Source: Dromaius novaehollandiae
Taxonomy: Eukaryota; Chordata; Aves; Casuariiformes; Dromaiidae
Reading direction: 5' to 3'
DNA length: 64,000 bases
Assembly (NCBI RefSeq): GCF_036370855.1
Contig: NW_026991398.1
Location: 2,914,001-2,978,000, forward strand
The notes under the pieces: generated by a model
Seen by the model: the letters and a program-made list of their open reading frames with translations, nothing else
Told to the model about the DNA's origin: nothing
The model's database searches: none
In this document: in pieces, positions 1-11,327 of the stretch
Layout: every line of letters begins with the position of its first letter
Position numbering within the stretch: the stretch's first letter is position 1
Position numbers and translations under genes: made by a program

Positions 1-1910
1 AGCAGGTTTCACCATGACAAATCTGTTCCCTGTGCTACAGCTGAGGCCTTGCAGCACAAATAGACACAAGTGACTGCAGCTTGAGGCACAAACAGGAGCT
101 GATGGAGATGCACAAGCTGTCACAGTGCTGCCACGTGGTTGGAATAACTGAGAGGTGGTGGGACCGCTCACATGACTGGAGGGCTGTGATGGCAGGGTAC
201 CAGCTCTTCAGGAGAAATTGGCAGGGAAGATGATGGGGGAATGCCCTTAGTGTGAAGGGGCAGCTCAGATGTTTGGAGCTCTTCCAAGGGGTGGAAAGGG
301 GCTGGGTGAGAGCTTGTGGGTGAGCATCAGAGTAAGGGTGACATTGTGATGGGAGCTTCAGACAACCCAGTTAGAGTGAGAAGGTGGACACAGTCTCCTT
401 TAACCAACCTGAGGAAGTCTGCGGGTCACAGGGCCTGGTTCTTAATGGGGGGAGGGGGCTTTAATCTCTCTGACATTCACTGGAAGGGCAAACAGCATGG
501 TGCCAGCAGTCCAGGGGGTTTCTGGAGGGTGTCAGGAATAGCTTCTAAGCACAGCTCCCTGATGGGCCAATCAGGGCAATGCTCATCTGGATTTAGCACT
601 TGCAGGCCAGGAAGAACTGATCAGGGATGTGATCATCAGTGGAAACCTTGGCTGCAATGACCATGAAATAGTGGCATCCCACATCACAAGGGTGGTGAGG
701 AAAGGCAGTGTCAGAGTGCAGAGTCTGGATTTCAGAGGAACAGACTTGGATCTCCTCCGCGGTCTGCTGGGGGATCCCGTTGGAGGCAGCTCCGAAGGGC
801 AGTGGAACTTAGGAAAGCCAGCTGATCTTTAAGGACAGCAGCCACCAAGCACAAGGATGGTTCATACTGATGCTGAGCAATAGTTAGTAGACATCCCAGG
901 GGAGCACCTTGACTGAACAGGGTACTATTGTCCAGGGAAGTAGGAATGGTGTTGGGGAAGCCAAAGCTCCTCTAGGATACACATGTGCAGGCACCTGAAG
1001 AAGAGCTGCTAATGCTTCAATAACAGTGCAAGAAGAAACAAAGAAACTGTGGGCTCACTGCTGAATTAGGCAGTGAATCTAGTAACAGCAAGTGCAGGTA
1101 GGTCTGAGGAACTCAAGTTCTTCTTGACTCCAGTCTTCACCAACAAGGTCTGCTGGGCTGCTGTGCCTAGAGTCGGAACTCCAGAGGAGAAAAACCACCA
1201 GCAGAGGATGAGGCTTGGGGGAGGATTTGCTTCTGAGAACTCAACCCCAACAAGTCTATGGGACTGGATGGGCTGCATCTGAGGACATTGAGAGCTGGCC
1301 ACTGTCATAGAAGGCCACTTGCTGTCACCTTTGAAAGGTTTTGGAGATCAAGAGAGGTCCCGCTGACCAGAGAAAAGAATGTGTTGTGCCCATTTTCAAA
1401 AAAGGCCACAAGCACAACCGTGGGAGCTGCAGGCTGCTCAGTCTCACTTCAGTGAGCAGTGTGTCATGGAGCCAGTCCTCTCACATCACAATCCTGGCCA
1501 CATGAAGAAGGTGCCTGGGAGCAGTCAGCATGGATTTACTGAAGGCAAATCGTTCCTGACCAACCTGATTGTCTTCTGTGATAGAAGAGCCGTACTTGTG
1601 GAGGAGTGGAGAGCAGTGGGTGTCATTTACCATGATTTTAGCAAGGTGTTTGACACTTCCTCCCACAATATTCTTGCAGACCAGTAGGACCTTACAACAG
1701 GCTGAGCAGACAATCAGACGGGTGAAAAGCTGGTTGGCTGATCAAGCTCAGAGGGTTTTTATGAATGGGTCACGTTTACCTGGAACACAGTGACAAGTGG
1801 AGTATGCAGAGGTCTATACTGCAACCTGTCCTGTCCTGTCCTGTCTAACAGGCTTATCAGGGACCTGCAGGACACAGCTCCCCTCACCCCACAGTGGTAG
1901 ATGACACCTA
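1..1910 (+). repeat. CR1 LINE remnant, copy A (endonuclease to reverse transcriptase)
   Basis: Decayed CR1-type non-LTR retrotransposon on the plus strand, reading through several broken frames. Positions 132-179 translate as HVVGITERWWDRSHDW, the early part of the CR1 apurinic endonuclease. About 465-505 gives FNLSDIHWKG, another endonuclease block. Reverse-transcriptase blocks follow: VPFSKKG-like reading near 1387-1410, SQHGFTEGKSFLTNLI at about 1523-1572, YHDFSKVFDT at 1628-1657 and VDDT at 1897-1908, which corresponds to the catalytic aspartate box. Stops and frameshifts separate these pieces, so it is inactive. The 5' end lies outside the window. The same remnant recurs near 27225, 42160 and 55730 with similar flanks, so the copies arose by segmental duplication rather than by separate insertions. 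Confidence 0.85.
1825..1845. repeat. (CCTGT)n microsatellite
   Basis: About four tandem copies of CCTGT inside the CR1 reverse-transcriptase remnant. The related CR1 copies at 27.2 kb and 42.2 kb do not show this expansion, so it probably arose locally. Confidence 0.8.
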
Positions 1911-2214
1911 ATTGAGCAGAATAGTCACATACTTGAGGGCTGGCATTCAGGGGGACCTTAGCAGGCAGGAGAAATGGGTTTCATGAAATGCCTTGGTTTT
2001 GCTTGCTTTCTACCCTTATTTGGGTAGGGGGGGATCATTTCTGAGATGCTTGACGTACTAATTTCTACCTTTGCCAGCAACTGCATTTAACCAGTACCTC
2101 CTCTTATTATGTTTAGTGTCCTGCACTTCCACGTGCCGTTATCCTGGTAGAGGCAATGCAAGACAGGATGAACCATCTGCACACACGCATGCACACACAT
2201 TAAGAGCTGACCCA

Positions 2215-2860
2215 AAGGAGCTTCAGTCCAGAGGGGCCTTGAAAGACTTGGGGATCTGGCTGACAGAAACTTCATGACATTGTAAAAGGAGAAATGGCAG
2301 GTCCTGTATGGGGGGGGGGGGGGGGGGGGGCAGAACAGCCTGTGCATCAGGACAGGCTGGGACTTGACCGGTAGAGGAGTGACCCTGAGGAGAAGGACCT
2401 GGATGTTGCAAGAGACGCCACATGAGCCAGTGCTGCGTGCTCACCATAAATCAGGCCAGCTGCATACGGGGTGGCATTGGGAAGTGACCAGCCACCCAGA
2501 CAAGGTGAATTATTATCCCCCTCGTCTCAGCACTGGTGTGGCCACATCTAGAATAGGGTGTCCCAGTGTGGGATGCCCTGTGCTGGAGGAATGGGGAGGA
2601 ACTGGAGAGAGTCCAGAGGAGGTCTGCCAAGATGAGGTTAGGGGTCTAAAGGAGAAGGCCTTTATGGAGAGGCTGAAGGACCTGGGTTGCTTTAGCCTGG
2701 TGAAGGGGAGGCTGAGGGCAGTAGCGTAGGAGCCTGTGACTGCTTGAAGGGTGGCTTCAAGATGATGCTTTTCTTGGCAGTGGGAAACAGACAGGAAAGG
2801 GGAAAGAGCCACAAACAGCAGCTTGTGGGGTTCAGCTGTGACATTAGCAAAAGAAAATGT
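2215..2860 (+). repeat. CR1 LINE remnant, distal reverse transcriptase and C-terminal part
   Basis: Continues the preceding CR1 remnant after a short unrelated stretch (1911-2214, where only T-rich and CA-rich sequence is seen). Near 2215-2300 the sequence reads like the CR1 segment 'first line of repeat, then REKWQVL'. Positions 2560-2720 translate as CPVLEEWGGTGESPEEV and FMERLKDLGCFSLVKGRLR, the conserved C-terminal region of CR1 ORF2. No 3' terminal CR1 microsatellite is visible. The homologous stretch in unit 4 is at about 57180-57420 and in unit 2 at about 29880-29960. Confidence 0.75.
2310..2330. repeat. Poly-G homopolymer (21 G)
   Basis: An uninterrupted run of 21 G within the CR1 tail. 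It has no counterpart in the other CR1 copies. Such a run could form G-quadruplex structure and is prone to length error in sequencing, so its true length is uncertain. Confidence 0.9.
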
Positions 2861-2869
2861 CACTCATAG

Positions 2870-5475
2870 GGTAGTGCTGTGGTGCCACAGGTCACCCAGA
2901 CAGAGCCTGTGATCAGCCGCTGGCTTTGTGTTTCAAGGAAAAGCAAGTGAGGACAGGGAGACATCAGGAGAGGTCGGGAGATCCTCGGGTGAAAGCAAGG
3001 TGGGGAAGCAGGTTGGGTATCTATCATCTGCAGGGAAACAGGCACAGGTGTGGGACAGCGTAGGACAGTCTGTGGTGGAGGTGGCCCAGGGCACTGTCAG
3101 GGCTCAAAGCTCCCAACAGAACTGAGGTCTTTGTCCTCTTGGTGTCTCTGCCACCAAGGCCTCTGAGAAGACGCCATCTCCTTAAAGCACGGTGGCTTTG
3201 CTGCTTCCTCATCCCCAGGGAGCCCAGGAGGTGCCGTATCATTCTCCTGCACTTGGCATTGCACACCCCAACCAGCACACTGCCCCCAGGAAGAGCCCTG
3301 AGCAACACCTGAGGGAAAGGATCACCTTGCCCAGGGGCTGGGTGTCAGTGCCTGGCTGTTGTGCTTGATAACACACATCAAGGTTGAGTTGGCATCAGAG
3401 CCACCTGCACACTTCCTTTGCCTATCTGCAGTCAGGGCCTCCAACTTTCTGCTCTAATCAGCCCCCAGGAGCCTTCTTTGGTAATGGCCTTCAGTGGGAC
3501 CCATTAATGCTCCAAGAAACTTTGGGATTTACATCTGACTTTAACTTCTTGAGAGGTTTGTTCAGCTCCCTCTCAACATCTGAAGTGCATGGGCTGTGAC
3601 CCTGATACACCAGAGCAGTCATTAAAATTCATACAGCCCCTAAGGAGCCATATCTCTTTCCATAATTTTCCATAATTATCCATAATTTTCTTCACTTTTT
3701 CAATTCTTGTGTGGATAATTGGAGATATTTCAGGAGCACATTTACAAGAGCAAGGTTTTAGTGAGCACCAGCAAGAGAAAGAATTTTAAACTTTCTTTAT
3801 TCTTTACATTGCAGAATAAGTGATCTCCACATTCTCCAATTGATATTGATCCAGAGTGTCTCCTAATGAGGTCTGGACATGGAGGAAAAGCAGTATTTTT
3901 GACAGGAGACCTGCGTGGACAACCTTCCTCCCACCTCCCCAACCCTGCCATTTCTCTCTTCAGCCACTGGGGACTTGCACCACTCTTGTTAATAATCTAA
4001 CCTTTTTCCACTCCAGTCTGCAGCTGAATGTTACAGCTCCTATGCACCAATTCCCACCTGCTTGCCATAGAGAACTAGTGGCAGACACAGGAGGATTTTT
4101 CTTAATTGCAAAGAAAGAAAAATAAAATATGATCAAGTTTTTTAAAAAAGTAAAATACACTCCCACACTGTATGTTAAGTCCAAGCTGCTTCCAGCAAGG
4201 TCCACTTTCCACGAGGAATAAACCTCCCTGAAATGTTTTAGGCAGATAGATAGGAAAGGCTAGATAGAAACACAACTAAGGAGGTGGCTAAAGAGACAAT
4301 TAGACTCCTGAATGACAAGGCAAGTTGCAGACACCCTGAAGCTCAAAGCAGCAACTGGAGAGCTGAGAGGTATCTGAATGGATAAAGAGCAAGGGGAGGA
4401 GGAAGACTGGGAAACAGCAGAAAGGGTGTATGCCCTGATAGTCTGATGCAAAGGGGACTTTAGAAATAATCAGTTTAATCAGGACAGGTGAAAATATGCA
4501 AGAGATTGCTGAGATTACATCCACAGCATAACAGACAGAGCAGTGGTAACACTAGTTGAGGGGCCTATCAATATTTCTTCTCCAGCTATTAATACCCTTC
4601 CTCAAAATTTCCACTATTTCATTATGGGAAAACACTGGCATTAAGATTAGTCAATCATTTTAGCTGTTGAAAGTGTGCTCATATTTTTCTAAATGTTGAA
4701 AACAGCTCTTCCCCTTTCCAGGCAGGGCTCAGATGTCCAACCACAAGCACCCCGTGGCAGCTGGAGAGGCCTTGCTGTCTCTGAGGTACCTGCCTGGGCC
4801 TGGCAGCTCTCACAGGGGACCTGTGGCAGACTGGAGCCCCTGGGAGCTGCAGAGGGAGCCTGGGCAGAGGGGACCAGGGCACCTGTATGGCACCACATGT
4901 CCATGACCCTGTGACTGCATCCCACCCCATTTCAGTGATTTCTGAAAATCACTTTCCTTCTGAAAACAAAAAAAACAAAACAACAACCCCCCACAAAATC
5001 CCCATAAAAGACTACTACATTAAAGAAAAGAAAATAAAGCAAAGAAGGACCATAAGAACACAAAGAAGGCTGAAACCTGGAAACTGTAACCAAACATTCC
5101 TTCGCTTTGGATCACTCTCTTAATTTCTTCCTTGTTTCATTTTTTATTGACTGTTTCTAGACCTTTCTCTTATAATCAGGCCTGCACCATTAAAACAGAT
5201 ATTTTTGTGTCTCGCACAGAGTCCAGTGCACCAAAACCACCCCCTGCCCACAGCTGTCCATGCCACTCCTCACTCTGTGCACAGAGCAAGTCACACTCTG
5301 AGGTGTCAGGCTCTCTCGACTGACAGAGGCAAGCAGGGTGACCAGCTTCAGTGAAATGCTGTATCTTTGGATGGCCAAATCTGCACAAACCTCAACATAG
5401 CTGTGTTAGAGTGATGTCTGAAAGGAGTCCCTAGTCATCTAGCCACACTGCCGTTTCCTTCCCTGCACGGTAAAT
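2870..5475. other. Segment A, copy 1 (duplicated spacer, no gene recognised)
   Basis: Spacer shared with 30085-32613, 43665-45032 and 57540-59995. The first part (to about 3600) is GC-moderate. It contains landmarks such as GTGTCTCTGCCACC (about 3143) and GCCCCCAGGAAGAGCC, which recur in each copy. The rest is A/T-rich, with A-rich runs near 4110-4150 and 4970-5000. Frames are closed and not conserved between copies, and no domain is recognisable. I treat it as noncoding duplicated spacer, perhaps older repeat. Confidence 0.65.
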
Positions 5476-6090
5476 GAAGTGCTACTGCATTTGAGTTGAC
5501 AACAGGGATGAGGCTGATCTCACCCAATGCCAGGCCATTTTAGTGCATGTCTATGTCTAACGCAAGTGTCTGGACTTTCTTTTCTAGTCAAGGAAGAAAA
5601 ATAAGATGTGCCCTGGAGAGGTCTTGAGAGACTTCTCCTGGTGACCACCTAATGCTCCAGAAAGGTTCCTGTAGGTCCTGGGTCGCATTTCCCAGCTCCA
5701 TGTGGGCACGCAGCCACCCCAGGGCATCTCAGGTAGCAATAGCCTCTATATGTGGGCAAATGAATAAAGGCCTGAACACCGACTTCTAGTCATAAGGCAA
5801 AACCCACTCAAAAAATAACTCTATGCAAGAGCTGAAAAAAATCCTCATCTCCACAGCTTCAATTTTTTTTAATCAATTGGAATGGATTTTTAATTTCTTT
5901 TTTATTGTATATATTTATTATATACATTATATATACTTAACAGTTATTCATTCCTGACACATTTCCTACCAGCACTCTGCATGGAGAAACCTTGTTCAAA
6001 CACACATATTTCCTATCTCTTTTTCTGCCTCTCTGTCCTTTCTTCTGCATCTGCAGAGGATGGGGAGAGGCAGGCAAAAAGGACATGGCT
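5476..6090. other. A/T-rich end of segment A, no gene seen
   Basis: Homologous to about 59930-60250 in unit 4, with shared landmarks such as TTTCTAGTCAA and the run of A before ATCCTC. Ends with a TATATA-rich stretch at about 5905-5940. Nothing coding is visible. Confidence 0.55.
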
Positions 6091-6094
6091 GCAG

Positions 6095-6330
6095 TGTTGA
6101 TTGTGAGGTCACTTCCACTGCAGCAGCCTGATTGGCCCTCAGCAGATGTGCTGGCCAGCAGGCATTGTGATGTCACCCAGTGCATCAGAGAGCCCACCCA
6201 GCAGCAATGACAGCCCTGGGGAGGGGAGGGGGTGACACAGGTGACAGGGACCCATCTGGGTGCTGATTGTGAGGGCACCTCTGCTGCAGCCACCCCACCA
6301 GCCCGCGGCCGGCAGGCAGGCAGGCACGGC
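6095..6330 (-). repeat. Detached units of the 63-bp minisatellite, opposite orientation to main array
   Basis: Contains TGAGGTCACTTC near 6103-6114, then CTGATTGGCC near 6128, and diverged units with GTGATGTCACCC and GTGAGGGCACC. The orientation (GAGGTCA on the plus strand) matches the arrays at 48.3 and 62.9 kb and is opposite to the main array that starts at about 7200. An inversion breakpoint therefore probably lies between 6330 and 7200. Confidence 0.6.
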
Positions 6331-7195
6331 TCACGGCCACCCTGCTCAGGACTCGCCCCTCTGCAGCGGACCTGCCACCGAGCAGCGCACAGCTCCTCGC
6401 CTAGATCTCCTCCGAGCCCAGGGTGCTGCCCCTGCAGCCCAGGGACAGCACAGGCAGGATCTGGAAGTTTCCTTTGGCAGCTCAGTGTTCCCAAAATTTT
6501 GCATGATATATTATTACCAGCCACGGGGGGGTCTTATATAGTGTGCTACCAAGAAGGAGTCACACTGCGTGCTCTAATGTACAGTTTGATGATGGGTGGG
6601 TGAGTTCAGCTGTGCAAGGCCTGCTGGGTCAGCCCAGGACAACTCTACAAGGAACTGAGCCTCACTTGGTTTTTTCCACACCTCACTGCCAAGGGGGCAC
6701 CTTTGTCCAAACTAGCCTCAGATCCATATTTGGGATTTCATCTCAGACGGGGTTCACCTCTAAAGAGGACTCCAGGAGTGAGCTAATACCCAGGCTGTGC
6801 CTGGGCTGATCAGGCTGTCAGAGGCCGAGAGGATGAAGGAGCCAGGTGAGTTCATGGTGCTGCAAGGATGAATCACCCCAGATGAGGGTTGAGACCCTTT
6901 GTCAGCTGGAAGAGAAGCCTGTACGAGCAAGAGTGGACGGACCTCCCAGTGGTGGTTGTTCAAAACAAGGGGAGACAAAGCCCAGCTGAAGAGCCCCTGT
7001 GGCATGGGAGCAAGCCAACAGGAGAAAACCCTCCCTGCTGTCCTCTGGATGAACACAGAGCATGGGTTTAATGGTCATGGGCAGGATTCAGCTCCCCTGA
7101 GGGCAAAACGTCCATGTCTGAGCTCCAGGAAAGAAAAACTGGAGAAGATGGCACCATCTACTTCGAGGTGCAAACTACCCAGGTAGAAAACTCAC
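6331..7195. other. Unrecognised spacer, partly GC-rich
   Basis: Holds a CpG-containing stretch (about 6300-6430) and then unremarkable sequence. Open frames of up to 123 codons exist, but no family is recognised and no copy elsewhere in the window allows a conservation test. No support for a gene. Confidence 0.4.
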
Positions 7196-7199
7196 ACCC

Positions 7200-9740
7200 C
7201 AGGTACTGAGACACAAGTCACTTCACAGACTGCTGCTCCTTGCTCATCAATTGCAGAGACAGAAGTGACCTCACCATCACCTTTGTGGCCATGTGCCTCA
7301 GATTGGCCTTTGAGCTTTGGGGCCTATCAACCCGTCAGAAACCAGTACTCTCATCATCATATTCCAACCCCATATGCCTGCTGCTGGCAGGTCAGCTTCT
7401 CAGAGGGACATGACCCAGCTATGTGCCAGCTGCTGTCCAGTCAGGTACTCGTGCAGAAGTGACCTCACAATCACAATGCAAGCCATGTGCCTGCTGCTGG
7501 CCTATCAGGCACTCAGGCACAAGTGACCTCACAGACAGTTTCCAACTCCTGTGCTTGCTCCTGGCCCATCACCTGCAGACACACAAGTCACCTCACAGTT
7601 CCCCTGTGCAGGGTTATGTGCATGTAGACCTACAGGCCTACAAGCTCCTGAGACACAATCTTCTCCTACAATACAGCCATGATACAACAGCTGTCTGCAC
7701 TGCCATGCAGAGGGACCTCGGCAGGATGGGGAAATGGGCACAGAGGAACCTCATGAAGCTCCACACAGGGAAATGCCCATGAGAAAGAGTAACCCTATGC
7801 ACCAGGACACACTGAGCGCTGACTGGCTGGACAGCAGCTTTGCAGAGAAGGAGCTGGGGGTGCTGGTAGACAACATGAAGCAGCATGAGGCAGCAACATG
7901 TCCTCGTGGCAAAGAAAGCCAATGGCTTCCTGGGCTGCACTGGGAAGAGTGTTGCCAGCAGGGCGAGGGCTCTGTGCCTGCAGGCTCTGTGTCAGCAGGC
8001 TCTGTGCCTGCTGTCTAATCAGGTCCTCAGGCACAAGTGACCTCAGAAGCACATTCCCATGCTGTCAGCCTGCTGCCTAACGCCTTCTCCAGGATAAGTG
8101 ACCTCACAGGCACTTCCACATCCCGGTGCCTGCTGCCAGACCATCATCTTCAGAGACAGAAGTGACATCACTGTCATCTTCACAGCCAGGGTCCTCCTAG
8201 TAGCTTAGGAACTTCCAAGACAGAATTCATCTCATCATAACTTTGCCACCCATCAGCCTCTTAGTGGCCCATCAGCTGATCAGCTACAAAGAACCTCACA
8301 AACAACATCCAAGCCCACACACCAGCTGCCAGCCTGTCAGCTTCCTGATGGATATGACCCAGCTCTGTGCCTGCTGCTGTCCAGTCAGGTACTTGGGCAG
8401 AAGGGACCTCACAATCAATATTCAAGTCGTGTGCCTGCTGCTGGCCAATCACCTGCAGAGACAGGAGTGACCCCAAAACCTACATCCTAGCCCTGTGCCT
8501 GCTGGTGGCCTATCAGGTACTCAGGCAGACAGGACCTCACACCCACTGACCCCACACAGGAGTCAAGCGCTGGCCTATCAGCTTCGCACATACTTGCATT
8601 TCTGTATTGCTGTAGAGATCTGCAGGTGTCAATCCCTCCTCTGGGCACACACACCACACCCAGAAGTCACCTCACCACCAACAGCTGCTGGCCTGGCAGT
8701 TGCTCAGGTAGAAGTGACCTCACAAGTGCATGCCCCCACCAGGTGCCTGCTGCTGTCCTGTGGCTTTAGAGACAGAAATTTCCTCAAAATACCTTCCCCA
8801 GCCACCAACATGCTGCTGCTCTACCAGGTCCTCTGCCAAGGAGACCTCACAGTCTGCTTGCACACCCATCTGCCTGCTGCTGGCCTATCAGGGACGCAGG
8901 CACAAGTGACCTCACAAGCAAATTCCCAAGCCGTTAGCCAAGTGTGAACCTTGAAGAGAGAAGTGACCTCACAGCGACTTTCCCAGCAATGTGCCTCCAC
9001 ACAGTCTACAGTTAAAAAAAACAAAGTCTGTCAGGCACTGAGAGGGGTGAGCTCACAGACATTTTTTCCTGCCATGTGCCTATTGCTGGCCTATCACAGA
9101 CGGACACACAGCTGACCTCACCAGCACATTCCCCACTTCACAGCCTGCTGCTGGCCTATCAGCTTCTCACCCAGAAGGCACCTCACAGGCACCTTTACAG
9201 CCAGGCACCTGCTGCAGCCCCAGAGGCTGCTGGGACAGGAGGGACCTCAGAGTCAGTTCCCAGCCAGGTGCCAGCTGCTGGCCTGCCAGCTGCTCTGTCT
9301 GCAGTGACCTCCCAAGGGACTTCCCAGGCAGGGGCCTGCTGCTGGCCTATCAGGGACTCAGAAGGAGATGACCTCACAGTCCCCTTCACAGCCATGTGCC
9401 TGTCCCTGGACTATGAGCCTCTGAGACAGCAGCTACCTCACGAGAACTTCTCCAGCCGTTGGACAAATGCTGACCTACCACCTGCTCAGGCAGCGTGATC
9501 TCAAAAGCACAGATCCCCACCGTGGACCTGCTGCTGTTCCATCAACTTCTCAGGCAGAAGTGACCTCACAGTCACCTTTCCAGCCACAGCTCTGCTGCCA
9601 TCCAAGCAGTTCATCAGTCACAAGTGACCTCACAATCAACAGCCAAGTCTTGATCCTGCAGCTGGCCTATCAGCTACTCCAGCAGAAGTGACCTCATCAC
9701 CAGTAGCTGAGCCATGTGGCTCCTACTGGCCTGGCAGCTA
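7200..9740 (+). repeat. 63-bp minisatellite, expanded array (TGACCTCA orientation)
   Basis: Tandem units of about 60-63 bp built around GGCCTATCAG, then some 15 bp, then TGACCTCA, followed by a spacer and CTGCTGCTGGCC. Roughly 35 units can be followed, diverged from each other and interrupted by a CR1 piece at about 7675-7970. This is the reverse complement of the arrays at 48301-49191 and 62870-64000, and the stretch near 9076-9470 matches them closely. Because 63 is divisible by three, long open frames cross the array, but they are by-products of the repeat length. This array is about three times longer than the other two. Confidence 0.85.
7675..7970 (+). repeat. CR1 LINE fragment nested in the minisatellite
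   Basis: Translation gives MQRDLGRMGKWAQRNLMKLH and then a frame with FAEKELGVLVDNM, the part of CR1 ORF2 that follows the reverse-transcriptase core. Both ends pass directly into minisatellite units, so it was either inserted into the array or captured during array expansion. It is followed by a small run of GCTCTGTGCCTGCAG repeats up to about 8015. Confidence 0.75.
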
Positions 9741-9990
9741 CTGACCAAGAGCTGATTTGACAATGGTGATCTTGTGGCACAGCTCTTGTAGACAGCCATG
9801 ACCTCACTACCCACACCCCAGGCATGCAGCTATTGCCCCTGCAGCTCCCCCTGCCCTCCCCAAGACTAAGCCAGCTCCAGAATGGCCTCCCTGAGTCACA
9901 TCGTGACATCACAGATTCACATCATCCCCTCACCATGCTCACAGGGCAGCCAAACACCCCTCAGCGACCAGGTACTACATCAAAAAATCA
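9740..9990 (-). other. Inverted edge of the D block inside the minisatellite
   Basis: Reverse complement of the D-block segment at about 48066-48330 and 62630-62850. Landmarks are CTGACCAAGAGCTGAT, GACAGCCATGACCTCACT and GGGCAGCCAAACACCCC. The rest of the D block, including its CpG-rich promoter-like part, is missing here. Minisatellite units resume at about 10010. This places the array and the D block of unit 1 in inverted orientation. Confidence 0.6.
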
Positions 9991-10009
9991 GCACCTACAC
10001 CTAGCCTAT

Positions 10010-10560
10010 CGCATATTGGTGCAACGGTTACCTCACAGTCCAGTTCAAAGCCATATGCCTGAAGCTGCCCTAAAAGTGTCTGAGTCACAAATGACCTCAC
10101 AAGCACAAATGGTAGCAATATGCCATCTGCTTGGTTATCCAGTAATGAGGCACAAGTGACCTCACTATCAGCCTTGAAGCCGTCGCCTAGTTGCTCGCCT
10201 GTAACACACTCAGGAAAACATGACCTCACAAGCACAGAGAGCAGCTGTGTCCCTGCTGCTGGCCTCTGAGGTACTCAGGAAGAAGTGACCTCACAGTCTG
10301 CCCCAAAGCCATGGTCCTGCTGTTGGCCTGTTACGTCCTGAGGCAGAAGGGAGCTCAGAAGCACAACACCGCAGTGTTCCTGCGGCCTGCCTCTCGGGCA
10401 GCACTGAGACACGAGGGACCTCACCAGCATCACCAAAGCTATGTACGTGCTGTTGGCCTACCAGGTTCAGAGGCACAACTGACCTCACAAGCACAAACAG
10501 CATCGACGTGCCTGCTGCTGGCCTAGCTGGTACCGAGTCACAAGTGACTGGAAAAGTGCA
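10010..10560 (+). repeat. 63-bp minisatellite, second stretch
   Basis: About eight or nine further diverged units carrying TGACCTCACA or close variants, for example near 10087, 10159, 10222 and 10290. They continue the main array beyond the D-block edge. The array fades out at about 10560. Confidence 0.75.
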
Positions 10561-11322
10561 AACCTTCACAGAGGAGAAGCTCACCTGGACCACTTGCATG
10601 GCCCTTGAGTACGCTGTTATCACTCCGTACAGAAAAGTCTTCTGCAAATGGCTTTCATCTCCTGGCAGGATTCTCTCCAGGTCATGGGACATCTCCACTC
10701 TGTCACCCTGGCACCAAATCACAAAAGGGAACAATTGCACTTGCATTTCCTTTACCATCGAGTCCTAGCTGTGAGCCCTTGCACTGTAGCACCTACACAA
10801 TGACAGCAGGAGGCCACTGCCATTTCTAGTGCCAAGGTACAGAGACCAGCTGAGGGAGCAGCTGCACTGGAAAGGGTTCCTGACACTGTCACGTCAACTC
10901 AGCACTGCAGCAGGCATTAACCTGATGCCAGACCTCGGCTGTGCCAGCTGGTCTGCAAACACACTGTCTCTGCCCCACACAGCTGGCTCTTCTGCTAGAT
11001 ACAACCAAGGGCCAGCAAGAACAGATGGAGGCAGGACTCTCGCCACTTGCACACTCCCCAGGCACTGCTCTGCTCTCTGCCTTCCCCTGGCTCCTCAGCT
11101 CAGACACACAGGGAAGCTCTTGTGGTGACACCAGGAGGTGGCCAAGGCACTCCAGGCTCACAAGGCAGGTGCAAATGATCAGCACAAGCTCAGGGACAGA
11201 GCTGGCTCCTTGGGTGATGCTGCTCTTTTCAGAGGGAAGCAGCCTGCTTTCTTTGGGCAGAGCAGGCTGCTGCTTTCCACCCCCATCCCCTCAGGAACCT
11301 CCAGCTAGGGATGGGGGGATGG
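10561..11322. other. Unrecognised single-copy spacer
   Basis: Lies between the minisatellite and a solo LTR. Open frames of up to 139 codons overlap on both strands with no recognisable family. No related segment was found elsewhere in the window. No gene can be supported. Confidence 0.4.
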
Positions 11323-11327
11323 GGATT

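Noticed and set aside
316-832. Short open frames at the start of the window as genes
   Set aside because: They are pieces of a degraded CR1 ORF2 in different frames, recognisable by endonuclease motifs.
7200-10560. CRISPR-like array
   Set aside because: Units are directly repeated with spacing near 63 bp, but there is no short identical repeat with unique spacers. Units diverge along their whole length, and the genome is a vertebrate's.
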